64,000 bases of DNA from Glaciibacter superstes DSM 21135 (GCF_000421145.1 NZ_ATWH01000002.1:62001-126000); one strand, 5' to 3'; shown: positions 42,515-51,827, counted from the stretch's first letter. Translations and numbers: made by a program. Notes: generated from the letters alone by a model not told the origin.

Positions 42515-43243
42515 ATGGAATCTGGGCGTGCGGTCCTGCTGATCGCGGACATCGGTGGGTATACCGACTACATGAGCACCCACCGGATGAGTCTGGCGCA
42601 CGCCGAGGTCAATACCGCACGGATGCTCGAGAAGATGATCGATGCCGCTCCAGGCTACGATCTCATCGAGATCGAGGGCGACGCAGCATTCCTCTCACGT
42701 CAGGCCGACGCACGCGAACCCGACACGACCGTCACGGAGATTCTCCGCGTTGCCGTCGCCATGCACCGGGCTTTCCATCTCGAGCGCCAGAACGTCGCGA
42801 CGAACCTCTGCCCGTGCGCGGGCTGCAAGGAGGCGGACAATCTGAAGCTGAAGTTCGTGGCGCACATCGGCGACGTAGCGGCCCAGACCATCCGGCAGCG
42901 ACACAAGCTTGTCGGGATCGACGTCATTCTTGTCCATCGACTTCTGAAAAATCCCGTGCCCATACCCGAGTACGTCCTGCTTTCCGAGGAGCTCTACAGC
43001 ACTGGTGAGACATCCATACGCGATTCCGCACACGAGATCTCGCCGGAGCTCGAGGGGATCGGAACCGTCCGCGCGTACTTCGTCGACGTCGGGGACCTCG
43101 ATCGATCGCTCCCGCCGCTGCCCGCGCCCTCCTGGCGTGGTCGCCTCGGGAGGACATTCGCGGCGGCGGGCCTTGGCCTGCCATACATGCTCGGCCTGCG
43201 GCGCCCCCGCCGCGCGGTGGCGCCTCGGCGACCCGCGCTATGA
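42515..43243 (+). CDS. DUF2652 protein, nucleotide-cyclase-like
   Basis: The 242-residue protein shows LLIADIGGYTDYMSTHRMSL at the start and LIEIEGDAAFLSRQ near residue 50. These resemble the two metal-binding Asp positions and the Gly-Asp element of class III nucleotide cyclases. CPCAGCKEADNLKLKFVAHI and KLVGIDVILVHRLLKN are characteristic of DUF2652. The C-terminal end is basic (GLRRPRRAVAPRRPAL). Cyclase activity has not been shown for the family to my knowledge. It follows a transporter with a cNMP-binding domain on the same strand, with AAGGAT before the ATG, which suggests a functional pair. Confidence 0.82.
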   Translation: MESGRAVLLIADIGGYTDYMSTHRMSLAHAEVNTARMLEKMIDAAPGYDLIEIEGDAAFLSRQADAREPDTTVTEILRVAVAMHRAFHLERQNVATNLCPCAGCKEADNLKLKFVAHIGDVAAQTIRQRHKLVGIDVILVHRLLKNPVPIPEYVLLSEELYSTGETSIRDSAHEISPELEGIGTVRAYFVDVGDLDRSLPPLPAPSWRGRLGRTFAAAGLGLPYMLGLRRPRRAVAPRRPAL

Positions 43244-43332
43244 GATCCGGTTGGATAGGATCAGGGCTGCCGATCGAGGGTGATGGCCATCGGCAGCCGC
43301 CGAGTCGCGCACCGGTATGGCATCGCCGCGCG

Positions 43333-44514
43333 TCAGCGACCTGAAATCGACAGCGGGCCGCCTTCGCTGAAGGCGAGCCGCGCGAACCGTTCGCCCATCA
43401 ACTGGTGCGTTGCAGCGTCGGGATGGAGGGCATCCGGCAGCGGGAGTTCGACTGAGTCGTTCTCTCCATATAACCGGAGTCCATCGAGGAAGTAGAGGTT
43501 GGGGTCTGCGGCCTGGCGCTCCCGCACGATGCGCTCCAGTTCGCCACGAATGACTGTCAAGGTCAACTTCCCGAAAGCGCTCTCGGCTGGGTCACCCGTT
43601 GCGCGGAACCTGCGCTCGCCGGCGGCCAGGGCGTCCGCGTCGAACGAGACGGGCCCAGGGGTCTCCTCATGAATCCCGCAGTAGATCGGGGAGACGACCA
43701 AGATGGGAGTGGTCGGGTTTCCCTCGCGGATCGTGTCGAGGAACCCGTGGACGGCCGGCCCGAAGGCTCGCAGGCGCATGGTGTCGGCATTTACGACGTT
43801 GATGCCGAGCTTCAGACTGATGAGGTCGGCAGGGGTGTCGCGGATGGTGCGGGCGGTGAACGGGTCGAGCAGGGCGCTTCCGCCCAACCCGAGATTGACC
43901 AACTCGGTTCCACCCAGCCGTGCAGCGACCGCCGGCCAGATGCCGGTCGGGCTCGCGGCATCCGACCCATGACTGATCGAACTGCCGTGATGAAGCCACA
44001 CCGGCAGCTCAGACGCCGGCGCCGGTTCCACAGGAGCGTTCGTGCGCAGCTCGAGAATCTCGATCTTCTCGTTGTGAGGCAGCCACATCTCCACGGACTT
44101 CAACGCATCGGGGAGGTCAGCGAAACGGATCGTGCTCGCCGGACCGGCCTCCTGCTCGGCGGCGCCGGTAGCCATATCGACCGTGATCGTCGTGCCACCC
44201 GATGTCGCAGCTTGGGCAACGACGTCGCCATCAACGACGAGATCAACGCGTCCGTCAGGGCGAGGGGGAACGCCGACGTAGGCGAACCTCGAGCGCAAGA
44301 CATCGAGCTCAATCACCGTCGCGCGCGTGCGGAAGACGATCCGCACGCCGGACGGCTGTGCCTCCACTGATGCGAGTTGCGGGTCAGCGCACTGCTTGCG
44401 CGCCCAGGTGGGGAGTCGATGCGGCAGGATGCCGCGCTCGGTCTGCTCGAGCTCGGCAGCACCTCGCACGAGGCTCGCGGTGATCGGGGAGGTGGTCAAG
44501 CTCTGGGAGGGCAT
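43333..44514 (-). CDS. SGNH/GDSL-type hydrolase
   Basis: A 393-residue protein from the ATG at 44514. The N-terminal 170 residues form a beta-rich accessory domain (RIVFRTRATVIELDVLRSRF, VEMWLPHNEKIEILEL). The C-terminal SGNH domain holds WLHHGSSISHGSDA with the nucleophilic Ser, NLGLGGSALLDP (Gly), LKLGINVVNADTM (Asn), and LPDALHPDAATHQLMGERFA with the catalytic Asp-His. It is an esterase or deacetylase acting on a carbohydrate or lipid ester; substrate unknown. No signal peptide is evident, so it is probably cytoplasmic. An upstream GTG at 44559 would add 15 residues. Confidence 0.85.
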   Translation of the reverse strand: MPSQSLTTSPITASLVRGAAELEQTERGILPHRLPTWARKQCADPQLASVEAQPSGVRIVFRTRATVIELDVLRSRFAYVGVPPRPDGRVDLVVDGDVVAQAATSGGTTITVDMATGAAEQEAGPASTIRFADLPDALKSVEMWLPHNEKIEILELRTNAPVEPAPASELPVWLHHGSSISHGSDAASPTGIWPAVAARLGGTELVNLGLGGSALLDPFTARTIRDTPADLISLKLGINVVNADTMRLRAFGPAVHGFLDTIREGNPTTPILVVSPIYCGIHEETPGPVSFDADALAAGERRFRATGDPAESAFGKLTLTVIRGELERIVRERQAADPNLYFLDGLRLYGENDSVELPLPDALHPDAATHQLMGERFARLAFSEGGPLSISGR

Positions 44515-44692
44515 GCGTGCGTCTTTCGTGATGATGACGCGCGTTCGCGCGTCGGCCACTGGTGGAAGGGAATCGAAAAGGTCTACTCGCGGATCGGAAG
44601 GGGAACGCCCAGCCCTTCCTCGGCAACGAAAAGGCTACCGCTAGATTCGGCGCACGAGGACTGAACAAATGCTTTTGTGCAACGCTTATCTT

Positions 44693-45115
44693 ATGGATCT
44701 GGAGGTGTCACCGACGCTCACGATTCCGGCGTCTGAGCTCAGTTGGCGCTTCTCACGTTCGTCCGGCCCAGGCGGTCAGCACGTCAACACCTCGGACAGT
44801 CGCGTTGAGCTCTCCTGGAGCGTCGCAGATTCGACAACGCTCTCCGATGCCCAGCGACAGACGTTGCACACGCGACTGGGGCGTCGCCTCGTTGGCGGAA
44901 CCGTCACCGTTACCGCCTCGGAGCGGCGCTCCCAGCTGCGCAATCGCGAGATCGCACTGAGCAAACTTGCCGACCTCGTGAGTGCGGGTCTTGCTCCCGA
45001 TGGGCCAAGTCGGCGTTCTACGAAACCCACGCGCGGCTCAGATCGGCGACGTCTCGCTGCAAAAGAACAGCGCTCTGAAACCAAGAGGCAGCGACAGCGT
45101 CCGTCGGCCGAATAG
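44693..45115 (+). CDS. arfB: Alternative ribosome-rescue peptidyl-tRNA hydrolase ArfB
   Basis: A 140-residue class I release-factor-like protein. The catalytic GGQ lies in FSRSSGPGGQHVNTSDSRVE near residue 28. The C-terminal tail is basic (RRSTKPTRGSDRRRLAAKEQ), as needed for insertion into the empty mRNA channel of stalled ribosomes. It frees ribosomes stuck on mRNAs without stop codons. The ATG at 44693 aligns with the family start; an ATG at 44669 would add 8 residues. Complete. Confidence 0.9.
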   Translation: MDLEVSPTLTIPASELSWRFSRSSGPGGQHVNTSDSRVELSWSVADSTTLSDAQRQTLHTRLGRRLVGGTVTVTASERRSQLRNREIALSKLADLVSAGLAPDGPSRRSTKPTRGSDRRRLAAKEQRSETKRQRQRPSAE

Positions 45116-45146
45116 AACCATCGCGTGAAGACCGTTGCTGGAGGGA

Positions 45147-45356
45147 TCAGGTGTTCGCGCGATCATGGCCCGGTTCTTCGCGGTGATGGGACTTCGCGTT
45201 GAGCTCGGCCAGGAACTCCTGCCAGGTACGCTCGCCCCGTTGGAGGTGCTCCCCGGCGAGGTTGTCTACTGCGAGATTGTCTGCGGCGCGATAGGCGCGA
45301 CCGACCGCACCGGGGATACCGAATCGGCGCGGTTGAAGGGTCCGTCGGCTCCACAA
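45147..45356 (-). pseudogene. Remnant containing dispersed repeat copy B
   Basis: A 69-codon minus-strand frame (AVGRAYRAADNLAVDNLAGE, then LQRGERTWQEFLAELNAKS) whose central 50 bases match 39483-39532. It has no recognisable start signal and no complete domain, so it looks like a fragment of a gene whose other parts are gone. The original family is unknown to me. Confidence 0.4.
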
Positions 45357-45395
45357 GCAAAACCAAATCAGCGGAACGAGTGTGCGCTAGAAGTG

Positions 45396-46556
45396 TCAGT
45401 CGAGAACGTTCGCGACGATGGCCGCAGCAATCAGAACGGCAGGGGGAAGTACCCAGATGAGCACGGTGCGGCCGAATGCCAGACGAAGTCGTCGACCGGG
45501 TTTCGCCACCAATCCGCCCGTCGCAGCGTCGGGTTCCCCGGCCGCCTCGACAGGGGGACGTCCAATGCGGTGTGGGTCCGTCGCATCCATTCGGGGTCTC
45601 TGCTCTATGCGGTCGTCGCGCCAGCGCTCCCAACGGGTGATTTTCTCGCCAAGCGCAAATATGGCGTCCCGCAGGCCTTTCCAATCCGCCGGATCGAGGG
45701 TGACGACGTCGCGGCTGCGAACGAAGAAGAGCCAATCGTCGATGATCTCGATATCAAACCCGCGCACCCCGTCGATGAGGCGCACCATCACGTCGGGAGT
45801 GAACAGGTAGAGGGCATCACGTTCGTACTCCTCAGGGCAGTACAACGAGAAGTACTCGTCGAAATCGCCCTCGAGGGAGAGCCTCTGAGCGCGCGCCGGC
45901 AGAACCGCCGCTGACACCACCGCTGGAGATCCGCCTTTCGCGTGCAAGACGATGTGGGGCAGATGTGTGGACAGGCGCATTGCGCCGTAGCCGCCGAACT
46001 GCGTGCTCTGGCTCCCCGCCGGTCCGGACTTCAGCTCATAGTTGGCAAACTCGATCGATCGCTGCGAAACCGGATGGATCACTCGGCTCACCGTGAGCTG
46101 GCCTCGGTCTGCCCACGGTGTCACATGGGTTCCCTCATACGGTCCGGGCAGATAGGTCATGCCGTTCTCATAAGCGAACTTGGCGAATCGGTAGTGCCGT
46201 TTCGGGGTGCCTCGACGTGCTGACCTTCGAATGAACACCCAGGTGAGCATGATGCCGCCGAAGAGGAAGAGTCCGGTGATAGTGGACATGCCGACCAGTT
46301 GGCCGGCCATATCCGGTGCGGCCTCCTCGATCTCCTGAGAAATTCCGACGGCCATGGCGAGCAGGCCGATGAGGCACGTGAAGAGCACAAAACCCAGTGC
46401 GACCCGCTGCGCGGGTGCGAGGAAGCTCCCCACACCCGGATTCGCTTCGGAGAATGCGCGGAAGAATTTGCGCACGTCCCGGCGTTTGATTCGCTCCGTC
46501 AGCGCTTCTGTGCGCAGGCCCGTCTTGTTGCCCTCGACCGTCTGCACCTGCAGCAT
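45396..46556 (-). CDS. Membrane-anchored protein of unknown function
   Basis: A 386-residue protein with two helices near the N-terminus (VALGFVLFTCLIGLLAMAVG, TGLFLFGGIMLTWVFIRRSA) and one near the C-terminus (GRTVLIWVLPPAVLIAAAIV). Between them lies a soluble beta-rich domain (FAYENGMTYLPGPYEGTHVT, IEFANYELKSG, PHIVLHAKGG, RLSLEGDFDEYFSLYCPEEY), resembling DUF3137-like or related proteins, but no firm family. It is divergent from the aromatic hydroxylase gene; the IclR-type operator at 46678-46696 is about 120 bp from its start. Confidence 0.75.
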   Translation of the reverse strand: MLQVQTVEGNKTGLRTEALTERIKRRDVRKFFRAFSEANPGVGSFLAPAQRVALGFVLFTCLIGLLAMAVGISQEIEEAAPDMAGQLVGMSTITGLFLFGGIMLTWVFIRRSARRGTPKRHYRFAKFAYENGMTYLPGPYEGTHVTPWADRGQLTVSRVIHPVSQRSIEFANYELKSGPAGSQSTQFGGYGAMRLSTHLPHIVLHAKGGSPAVVSAAVLPARAQRLSLEGDFDEYFSLYCPEEYERDALYLFTPDVMVRLIDGVRGFDIEIIDDWLFFVRSRDVVTLDPADWKGLRDAIFALGEKITRWERWRDDRIEQRPRMDATDPHRIGRPPVEAAGEPDAATGGLVAKPGRRLRLAFGRTVLIWVLPPAVLIAAAIVANVLD

Positions 46557-46677
46557 CCTCCATACTTTTGGTGCGAACCGGTCGCGCCACCCCTTCGAGG
46601 GTACGTGGTTTGAATCCGAGTGGCTTGTCGAGCACTGACAGCGGTTGTATCATCACCTCGAGCGATATACGAATCGG

Positions 46678-46696
46678 ATGTTCGATAATAGAACAT
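46678..46696. promoter_or_regulatory. IclR-type operator upstream of the aromatic hydroxylase
   Basis: ATGTTCGATAATAGAACAT: six-base arms ATGTTC/GAACAT around GATAATA, 45 bp before the hydroxylase start. The core TTCGATAATAG recurs at 49441-49457 before the iclR gene. Confidence 0.78.
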
Positions 46697-46741
46697 TCTG
46701 ATGGCGACGTCCGATCCACCCACATTGAAGTGAGGAAAGCC

Positions 46742-48652
46742 GTGCAGTTCCACCACCACGGGTACGTGTCCACCGATCCGCGCATCCAAGCGGCCAGGGG
46801 CGCCGGCATCGATCGTCCGAAGGAACTGCCAGAGCGCGTTGACGTCCTCATCGTCGGCTCTGGCCCCGCCGGAATGATCACCGCAGCCCAGCTGTCCCAG
46901 TTCCCCGGCATCACCACCCGCATCGTCGAGCGACGGGATGACCGTCTCGCAATCGGTCAGGCAGACGGCATCCAGGCCCGCAGCGTCGAGACCTTCCAGG
47001 CGTTCGGCTTCGCCGAGCGCATCATCGCCGAGGCCTACCGCATCACCGAAATGGCGTTCTGGAAGCCAGACCCCGACGACCCGTCACGCATCATCCGCAC
47101 CGCCCGTGCCGTCGACGACCCGACCGGCATCAGCGAGTTCCCCCACCTCATCGTCAACCAGGCACGCGTGCTCGACTACTTCGCCGAAGTGATGGTCAAC
47201 TCGCCGACACGGATGACGCCGGACTACGGCCTGGAGTTCCGCACCCTCGAGAACACGAACGAGGGCGAGTATCCCGTCACTGTGACGCTGGTGCACACGA
47301 CGGGTGAGCGGGCGGGGGAGGAGTTCATCGTCAACGCCAAATATGTGGTCGGCGCCGACGGGGCCCACAGTGCCGTGCGCGAGTCGATCGGCTGCACGAT
47401 GGCCGGCGACCAGGCCTTTCACGCCTGGGGCGTGATGGACACCCTCGCGGTGACGGACTTCCCCGACATCCGTACAAAATGCGCAATCCAGTCCGGATCA
47501 GGCGGAAACATCCTGCTCATCCCTCGCGAGGGCGGATACCTGTTCCGCATGTACGTCGACCTGGGCGACGTGCCCGCAGACGGTCACGGAGCCGTTCGGA
47601 AGACGACGATCGAGGAGATCATCGCGAAGGCCAACGACATCCTCCATCCATACACGCTCGACGTGAAGAACGTCGCCTGGCACAGCGTCTACCAGGTCGC
47701 CCACCGCCTCACCGACCGGTTCGACGACGTGCCTCAAGACCAGATCGGCACTCGTACTCCTCGAGTCTTCATCACCGGCGACGCCTGCCACACCCACAGC
47801 GCCAAGGCCGGTCAGGGCATGAACGTGTCAATGCAAGACGGCTTCAACCTGGGTTGGAAGCTCGCGCACGTGCTCGACGGTCGCAGCCCAGAGAGCCTGC
47901 TCGCCACCTACTCCGCCGAGCGTCAGGTCATCGCCAAGAACCTCATCGACTTCGACAAGGAGTGGTCAAGTCTGATGGCGATGAAGCCGGAAGACCTCAA
48001 AGACCCATCAGAACTCGAGGACTTCTACACCAGGACCGCCGAGTTCCCGGCCGGCTTCATGACGCAGTATCCACCGTCGATGCTGATCGGCGAGTCGACT
48101 CATCAGGCACTCGCCGCGGGGTTCCCCATCGGCAAACGCTTCAAGTCCGCCGCGGTCGTTCGCGTCGCGGACACCAATCCAGTGCAACTGGGGCACCACC
48201 ATCGCGCCGATGGTCGATGGCGTCTGTATGCGTTCGCGGATGCCGCTGCCGCCGGTGAGGCCTCGATGCTCACTGATTGGGCGGAATGGCTGCAAAACTC
48301 GCCCGAATCACCGCTGCTCGTGCACACTCCGGCCGGCACCGACATCGACATCGACAGCATCTTCGACGTCAAGGCCATCTACCAGCAGGCCCACACGGGT
48401 GTTGACATCGGCCGTGTCCCAGAGGTGTTTCTCCCCAGAACCGGCCCGTTCGACCTCATCGATTACGAGAAGGTGTACTCCGCTCAGCCGGAGCATGACA
48501 TCTTCGACCTCCACCAGATCGACCGCGGCGGCGCCGTTGTAGTGGTGCGCCCAGACCAGTACGTGGCGAACGTTCTGCCGTTGACGGCGACGAAAGAGCT
48601 GTCGGAGTTCTTCCGCTCGAACCTGCTGTGCAACCGGGTTCCGCGCGAATAG
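46742..48652 (+). CDS. mobA: FAD-dependent aromatic hydroxylase, 3-hydroxybenzoate 4-monooxygenase-like
   Basis: A 636-residue flavoprotein hydroxylase. The FAD-binding start is VDVLIVGSGPAGMITAAQLS, then RIVERRDDRLAIGQADGIQA. The middle has YVVGADGAHSAVRESIG (the DG motif), and FITGDACHTHSAKAGQGMNV binds the FAD ribityl chain. A thioredoxin-like C-terminal domain follows, as in phenol hydroxylase and MobA (VVRPDQYVANVLPLTATKEL). Length and the WGVMDTLAVTDFPDIR region fit MobA, which makes protocatechuate from 3-hydroxybenzoate with NADPH and O2. Other phenolic substrates are possible. The GTG at 46742 follows GAGGAAA. It is convergent with iclR, and both have the same operator, so it is probably regulated by that IclR protein. 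Confidence 0.85.
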   Translation: MQFHHHGYVSTDPRIQAARGAGIDRPKELPERVDVLIVGSGPAGMITAAQLSQFPGITTRIVERRDDRLAIGQADGIQARSVETFQAFGFAERIIAEAYRITEMAFWKPDPDDPSRIIRTARAVDDPTGISEFPHLIVNQARVLDYFAEVMVNSPTRMTPDYGLEFRTLENTNEGEYPVTVTLVHTTGERAGEEFIVNAKYVVGADGAHSAVRESIGCTMAGDQAFHAWGVMDTLAVTDFPDIRTKCAIQSGSGGNILLIPREGGYLFRMYVDLGDVPADGHGAVRKTTIEEIIAKANDILHPYTLDVKNVAWHSVYQVAHRLTDRFDDVPQDQIGTRTPRVFITGDACHTHSAKAGQGMNVSMQDGFNLGWKLAHVLDGRSPESLLATYSAERQVIAKNLIDFDKEWSSLMAMKPEDLKDPSELEDFYTRTAEFPAGFMTQYPPSMLIGESTHQALAAGFPIGKRFKSAAVVRVADTNPVQLGHHHRADGRWRLYAFADAAAAGEASMLTDWAEWLQNSPESPLLVHTPAGTDIDIDSIFDVKAIYQQAHTGVDIGRVPEVFLPRTGPFDLIDYEKVYSAQPEHDIFDLHQIDRGGAVVVVRPDQYVANVLPLTATKELSEFFRSNLLCNRVPRE

Positions 48653-48671
48653 GCAGAGATATTCCTGAGAC

Positions 48672-49382
48672 TCACGCCCCGTACGCGCGTGCGACGCTCT
48701 GAGCGCCGAGTTTCAGGCGCTCGGCGATCTCGGCCTCTGTGCGATCGAAGGAAACGTGGATGACGGCGATCGATGCGGGTGGCTGCCCGGAAAGGATCAA
48801 CGGCACGGCGACGGAGCGCAGCGAAGGGACCACCTCATCGTGGCTGTGGGCGTAACCCCGCACCCGCGTTTCGACGAGCTCGGCACGCACCTCATCGCTC
48901 AGGTCGGCGGGCCAGGCACTCTCCGGCATCCCGAGCAGTATTGCCTTTCCCGGTCCTCCGCTGCTGATCGGATGCCGGTGGCCAGGACGATACGACACCG
49001 CAACGGACTGGCGTGGTGCCGCGCTCACCAGCGTGACGACGTCGCCGCTGCCCTGGAGAACAGCGAGCAGGCAGGTCATACCAAGATCATTGGCAATTTC
49101 GTTGAGCACAGGGAGCGCGGCTTGCTGCAGGTTGCGTGCGACGCCTGACGTGAGCGCGGCAAGCCCCGCGCCCAGTGCAAACTGGCCGGCGTGGTCTCTC
49201 GTGACGAGGTCATGGTGCTCGAGGGTGCGGAGCAGTCGATACGCGACAGAGCGATGCACCCCCAAGGCATTCGCGAGGTCGGCAATAGACAGGTTGCGGT
49301 CGGCGCTGGCGAGAATCTCCAATAAACGGATGCCGCGGCTCAACGTTTGCGAGCCGGCTTGCGTGCCAGTGGGTTGTTCCAT
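48672..49382 (-). CDS. IclR-family transcriptional regulator
   Basis: A 236-residue regulator from the ATG at 49382. The winged helix-turn-helix reads LSRGIRLLEILASADRNLSI, ADLANALGVHRSVAYRLLRT. The effector domain has LPVLNEIANDLGMTCLLAVL, YRPGHRHPISSGGPGKAILL and the C-terminal VAVPLILSGQPPASIAVIHV. IclR proteins bind aromatic acids and control their catabolic genes. The palindrome at 49441-49457, 60 bp upstream of its own start, matches the one before the hydroxylase gene at 46678-46696, so autoregulation and control of mobA are likely. Confidence 0.9.
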   Translation of the reverse strand: MEQPTGTQAGSQTLSRGIRLLEILASADRNLSIADLANALGVHRSVAYRLLRTLEHHDLVTRDHAGQFALGAGLAALTSGVARNLQQAALPVLNEIANDLGMTCLLAVLQGSGDVVTLVSAAPRQSVAVSYRPGHRHPISSGGPGKAILLGMPESAWPADLSDEVRAELVETRVRGYAHSHDEVVPSLRSVAVPLILSGQPPASIAVIHVSFDRTEAEIAERLKLGAQSVARAYGA

Positions 49383-49440
49383 CCTTCGCCCAGCCTTCTG
49401 ATCCCAGTCGCACAGCAAGCGTCACACCATGTGAGTCCCG

Positions 49441-49457
49441 TGTTCGATAATAGGACA
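49441..49457. promoter_or_regulatory. IclR-type operator upstream of iclR
   Basis: TGTTCGATAATAGGACA, the same core as 46678-46696 with one changed arm base. Confidence 0.72.
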
Positions 49458-49506
49458 ACCGAAGTCGGGTCAGGGTTACCTCGGCGGGATTGATGCCGTA
49501 GCCGGA

Positions 49507-51579
49507 TCAGGCCTTCCAGACCTGTGCCACCGACGGCCGCGGCCCTGCCCATGCGCCCAGGGCGGTCGCACCGGCCGGAAGATAGTCGGGGAAGAGCGAA
49601 TGCTGGGCATCCCACGAGCCGTCCTCGCCCGGATGCTGCACGGCGACGAAGACCATCGACTCCTGGTCGCGGATGATGGGGCCGCAGGTCTCCGCCTCGC
49701 GCGGCACCGAGAGGAACTGCTGCGCCCGGCCTCGCTCAGCGCCGACCAGCGGCACCTTGAACAGACCGTCCCCGTAACCGATGACACCGGCAGCACCGTC
49801 GGTCGAGATCCACAGGTTGCCCTCTGAGTCGAAGGCGACGTTGTCCGGGCACGAGATCGGCGACACCTGCTCCGGCGGGAAGCCGGCGAAGTAGGTCGAG
49901 TTGTTCGTGGCGGGGTCGCCGCAAACGAGCAGAATGTTCCAGGTGAAGGTTGTCGCGGCGGCGTCATCGCCGTCTTCGATGATCTCCACGATGTGGCCGT
50001 CGCGGTTGGTGACGCGAGGGTTCGACTCGGTCGCCCCTTCCTTGCCGACCTTCCCGCGATCGGTGTTGTTGGTGCAGGCGACGTAGACCTTGCCGGTGAG
50101 CGGGTTGGGTTCGACATCTTCGCAACGGTCCATCTTGGTGGCGCCGACGGCATCCGCGATGATGCGCGTCGTGACGAGCGCCTGCTCCGTGGTGAACCCC
50201 GGCACCTGGCAGACGCCGTCGATGACCAGCGGGATCCATTCGCCGGTGCCGTCGAAGAGTCCGTCAGCGGGGAGCGCACCGCTTCCGGTGATCTCGGCCG
50301 CCGGTGAATCGCCGACGAAGCGGGCGACGTACAAGCTGCCGCGGGTGAGGAGGGTCTTGTTGTGCCTGCGGGACTTTGCGCCGTTGCCGCCGTCGAAGGT
50401 GTCCAACGACACGAACTTGTAGAGGTAGTCGAATCGTTCGTCGTCGCCCATGTACGCGGCCACGTGCCCCGTCTTGCCGACGATGACGTTCGCGCCCTCG
50501 TGCTTGAAACGGCCGAGTGCGGTGTGTTTGACGGGCGGCTCGTCTGGCGCCTCTGGGTCGATCTCCACGATCCAGCCGAATCGATTCGGCTCATTCTCAT
50601 ACCCGAGCGTCGTCGCGTCGAAGCGTGGGTCGATGGCCTCCCACTTTCGCCCGGTCGGATTGTTCACCAGACCGTACCGCAGGTCTGCCGCACTGGTGCC
50701 GGCGGTGCGGAAGTAGCCGTTGAAGTTCTCTTCCCCAGAGAGTACGGTGCCCCACGGGGTGGTGCCGCCGGCGCAGTTGCCGAGCGTGCCGAGCGCCGTG
50801 GTGCCGGTGGGGTCGTCAATCGTCTGCAATGACGGGCTCCCGGCGGCCGGGCCGGTGAAAGTGAACGGCGTGGATGCCGTGACACGCCGGTTCCGCGGCG
50901 CGCCCACCCTGTACTCCCACGGCTGACCGCGACGGTGGCGACGAAGTTCCACGACCGACATGCCGTGCGCCATCATGGCGATGCGGCGCTGCTCATCCGC
51001 CTCCTCGTCGGTGAGGGCGGGCGGGAACATGATGCCTTCGTTGGTGTACTCGTGGTTGGCGACCAGGAAGGCGCTCTTCCCGGAGCGGTTGCGTTCGATG
51101 ATGTCGATGTAGTCGTTGTTATAGCCGAACTGGCGCGACTGCAGGTCGGCGCTCTGATGGGCCGGGTCGAAGTGGTCGACGGCGGAGAAGATCGGGTCGC
51201 CCCAGCGGATGAGGGCGCTCCAGTCATAGCCGGCCGGCACGACGAACTCATCGATTGCGGCGGGCACCGGGGCGATGGGGGAGAAGGGAAGGCTGCCGCC
51301 GGTGGCGGGAGCGGCCGTCGCGGGAGCGGGAGTGCCCAGGTCGGCGCCGATCAGGAGTGCGGCCGCGCCGGCGCCCATGCCGATGAGGAGGCTGCGGCGG
51401 CTCAGCGCCACGCCGGCGATGTCGCGGAAGTACTCGTTCGTGCTGGTGTTCGGCACAGGGTGGAAGCACGCATCCGCACACTTGAGGTGACAGGTCACCG
51501 CGCTCCGCTTGCCGAGGGTATGACCCGCCATCGGCAGAAGCGGAAGGAGCTTGCGTTCCGGATCGATAGACAGCGTCAT
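49507..51579 (-). CDS. phoX: PhoX-family alkaline phosphatase (DUF839), Tat-exported
   Basis: The 690-residue protein belongs to the PhoX family of calcium/iron-dependent phosphatases. A Tat-type leader with twin arginines (ALSRRSLLIGMGAGAAALLI) is internal, after about 55 residues with paired Cys (TCHLKCADACFHPVP), as in many actinobacterial PhoX proteins. The catalytic body shows FLVANHEYTNEGIMFPPALT, TVLSGEENFNGYFRTAG, FGWIVEIDPEAPDEPPVKHT, TALGRFKHEGANV, YMGDDERFDYLYKFVS and EDVEPNPLTGKVYVACTNN. It releases phosphate from organic esters outside the membrane. The start at 51579 has GAGGAGT upstream. It lies downstream of the large phosphoesterase gene on the same strand, suggesting joint phosphate scavenging. 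Confidence 0.92.
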   Translation of the reverse strand: MTLSIDPERKLLPLLPMAGHTLGKRSAVTCHLKCADACFHPVPNTSTNEYFRDIAGVALSRRSLLIGMGAGAAALLIGADLGTPAPATAAPATGGSLPFSPIAPVPAAIDEFVVPAGYDWSALIRWGDPIFSAVDHFDPAHQSADLQSRQFGYNNDYIDIIERNRSGKSAFLVANHEYTNEGIMFPPALTDEEADEQRRIAMMAHGMSVVELRRHRRGQPWEYRVGAPRNRRVTASTPFTFTGPAAGSPSLQTIDDPTGTTALGTLGNCAGGTTPWGTVLSGEENFNGYFRTAGTSAADLRYGLVNNPTGRKWEAIDPRFDATTLGYENEPNRFGWIVEIDPEAPDEPPVKHTALGRFKHEGANVIVGKTGHVAAYMGDDERFDYLYKFVSLDTFDGGNGAKSRRHNKTLLTRGSLYVARFVGDSPAAEITGSGALPADGLFDGTGEWIPLVIDGVCQVPGFTTEQALVTTRIIADAVGATKMDRCEDVEPNPLTGKVYVACTNNTDRGKVGKEGATESNPRVTNRDGHIVEIIEDGDDAAATTFTWNILLVCGDPATNNSTYFAGFPPEQVSPISCPDNVAFDSEGNLWISTDGAAGVIGYGDGLFKVPLVGAERGRAQQFLSVPREAETCGPIIRDQESMVFVAVQHPGEDGSWDAQHSLFPDYLPAGATALGAWAGPRPSVAQVWKA

Positions 51580-51779
51580 TGCGACTCCTCAATTCTGGTG
51601 GCCCCCGAGCGGGGGTGGTTTTACCCTGCCAGCGTGAGGTGGCGCGCGGGTTAACGGATGACGAACGGCCGACCCGTTGGAGGTCACTCCGCGATCTCCC
51701 TGATCGCGCCGTGGCGGCGGTCCCAGTCGGCGCCGATTGCGTCGAGCAAGTCATTCTCAGCTGCGACCCAACTGCACCT

Positions 51780-51822
51780 CTGCAACGACGCCCCAATGAT
51801 GTCGAATGGGGCGCCGTTGCAG
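51780..51822. terminator. Hairpin terminator after the large phosphoesterase gene
   Basis: CTGCAACGACGCCCCA pairs with TGGGGCGCCGTTGCAG with one mismatch and an 11-base loop. It lies just past the stop of the minus-strand giant gene and before phoX, so the two are probably separate transcripts. No T-run. Confidence 0.65.
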
Positions 51823-51827
51823 GGTGA

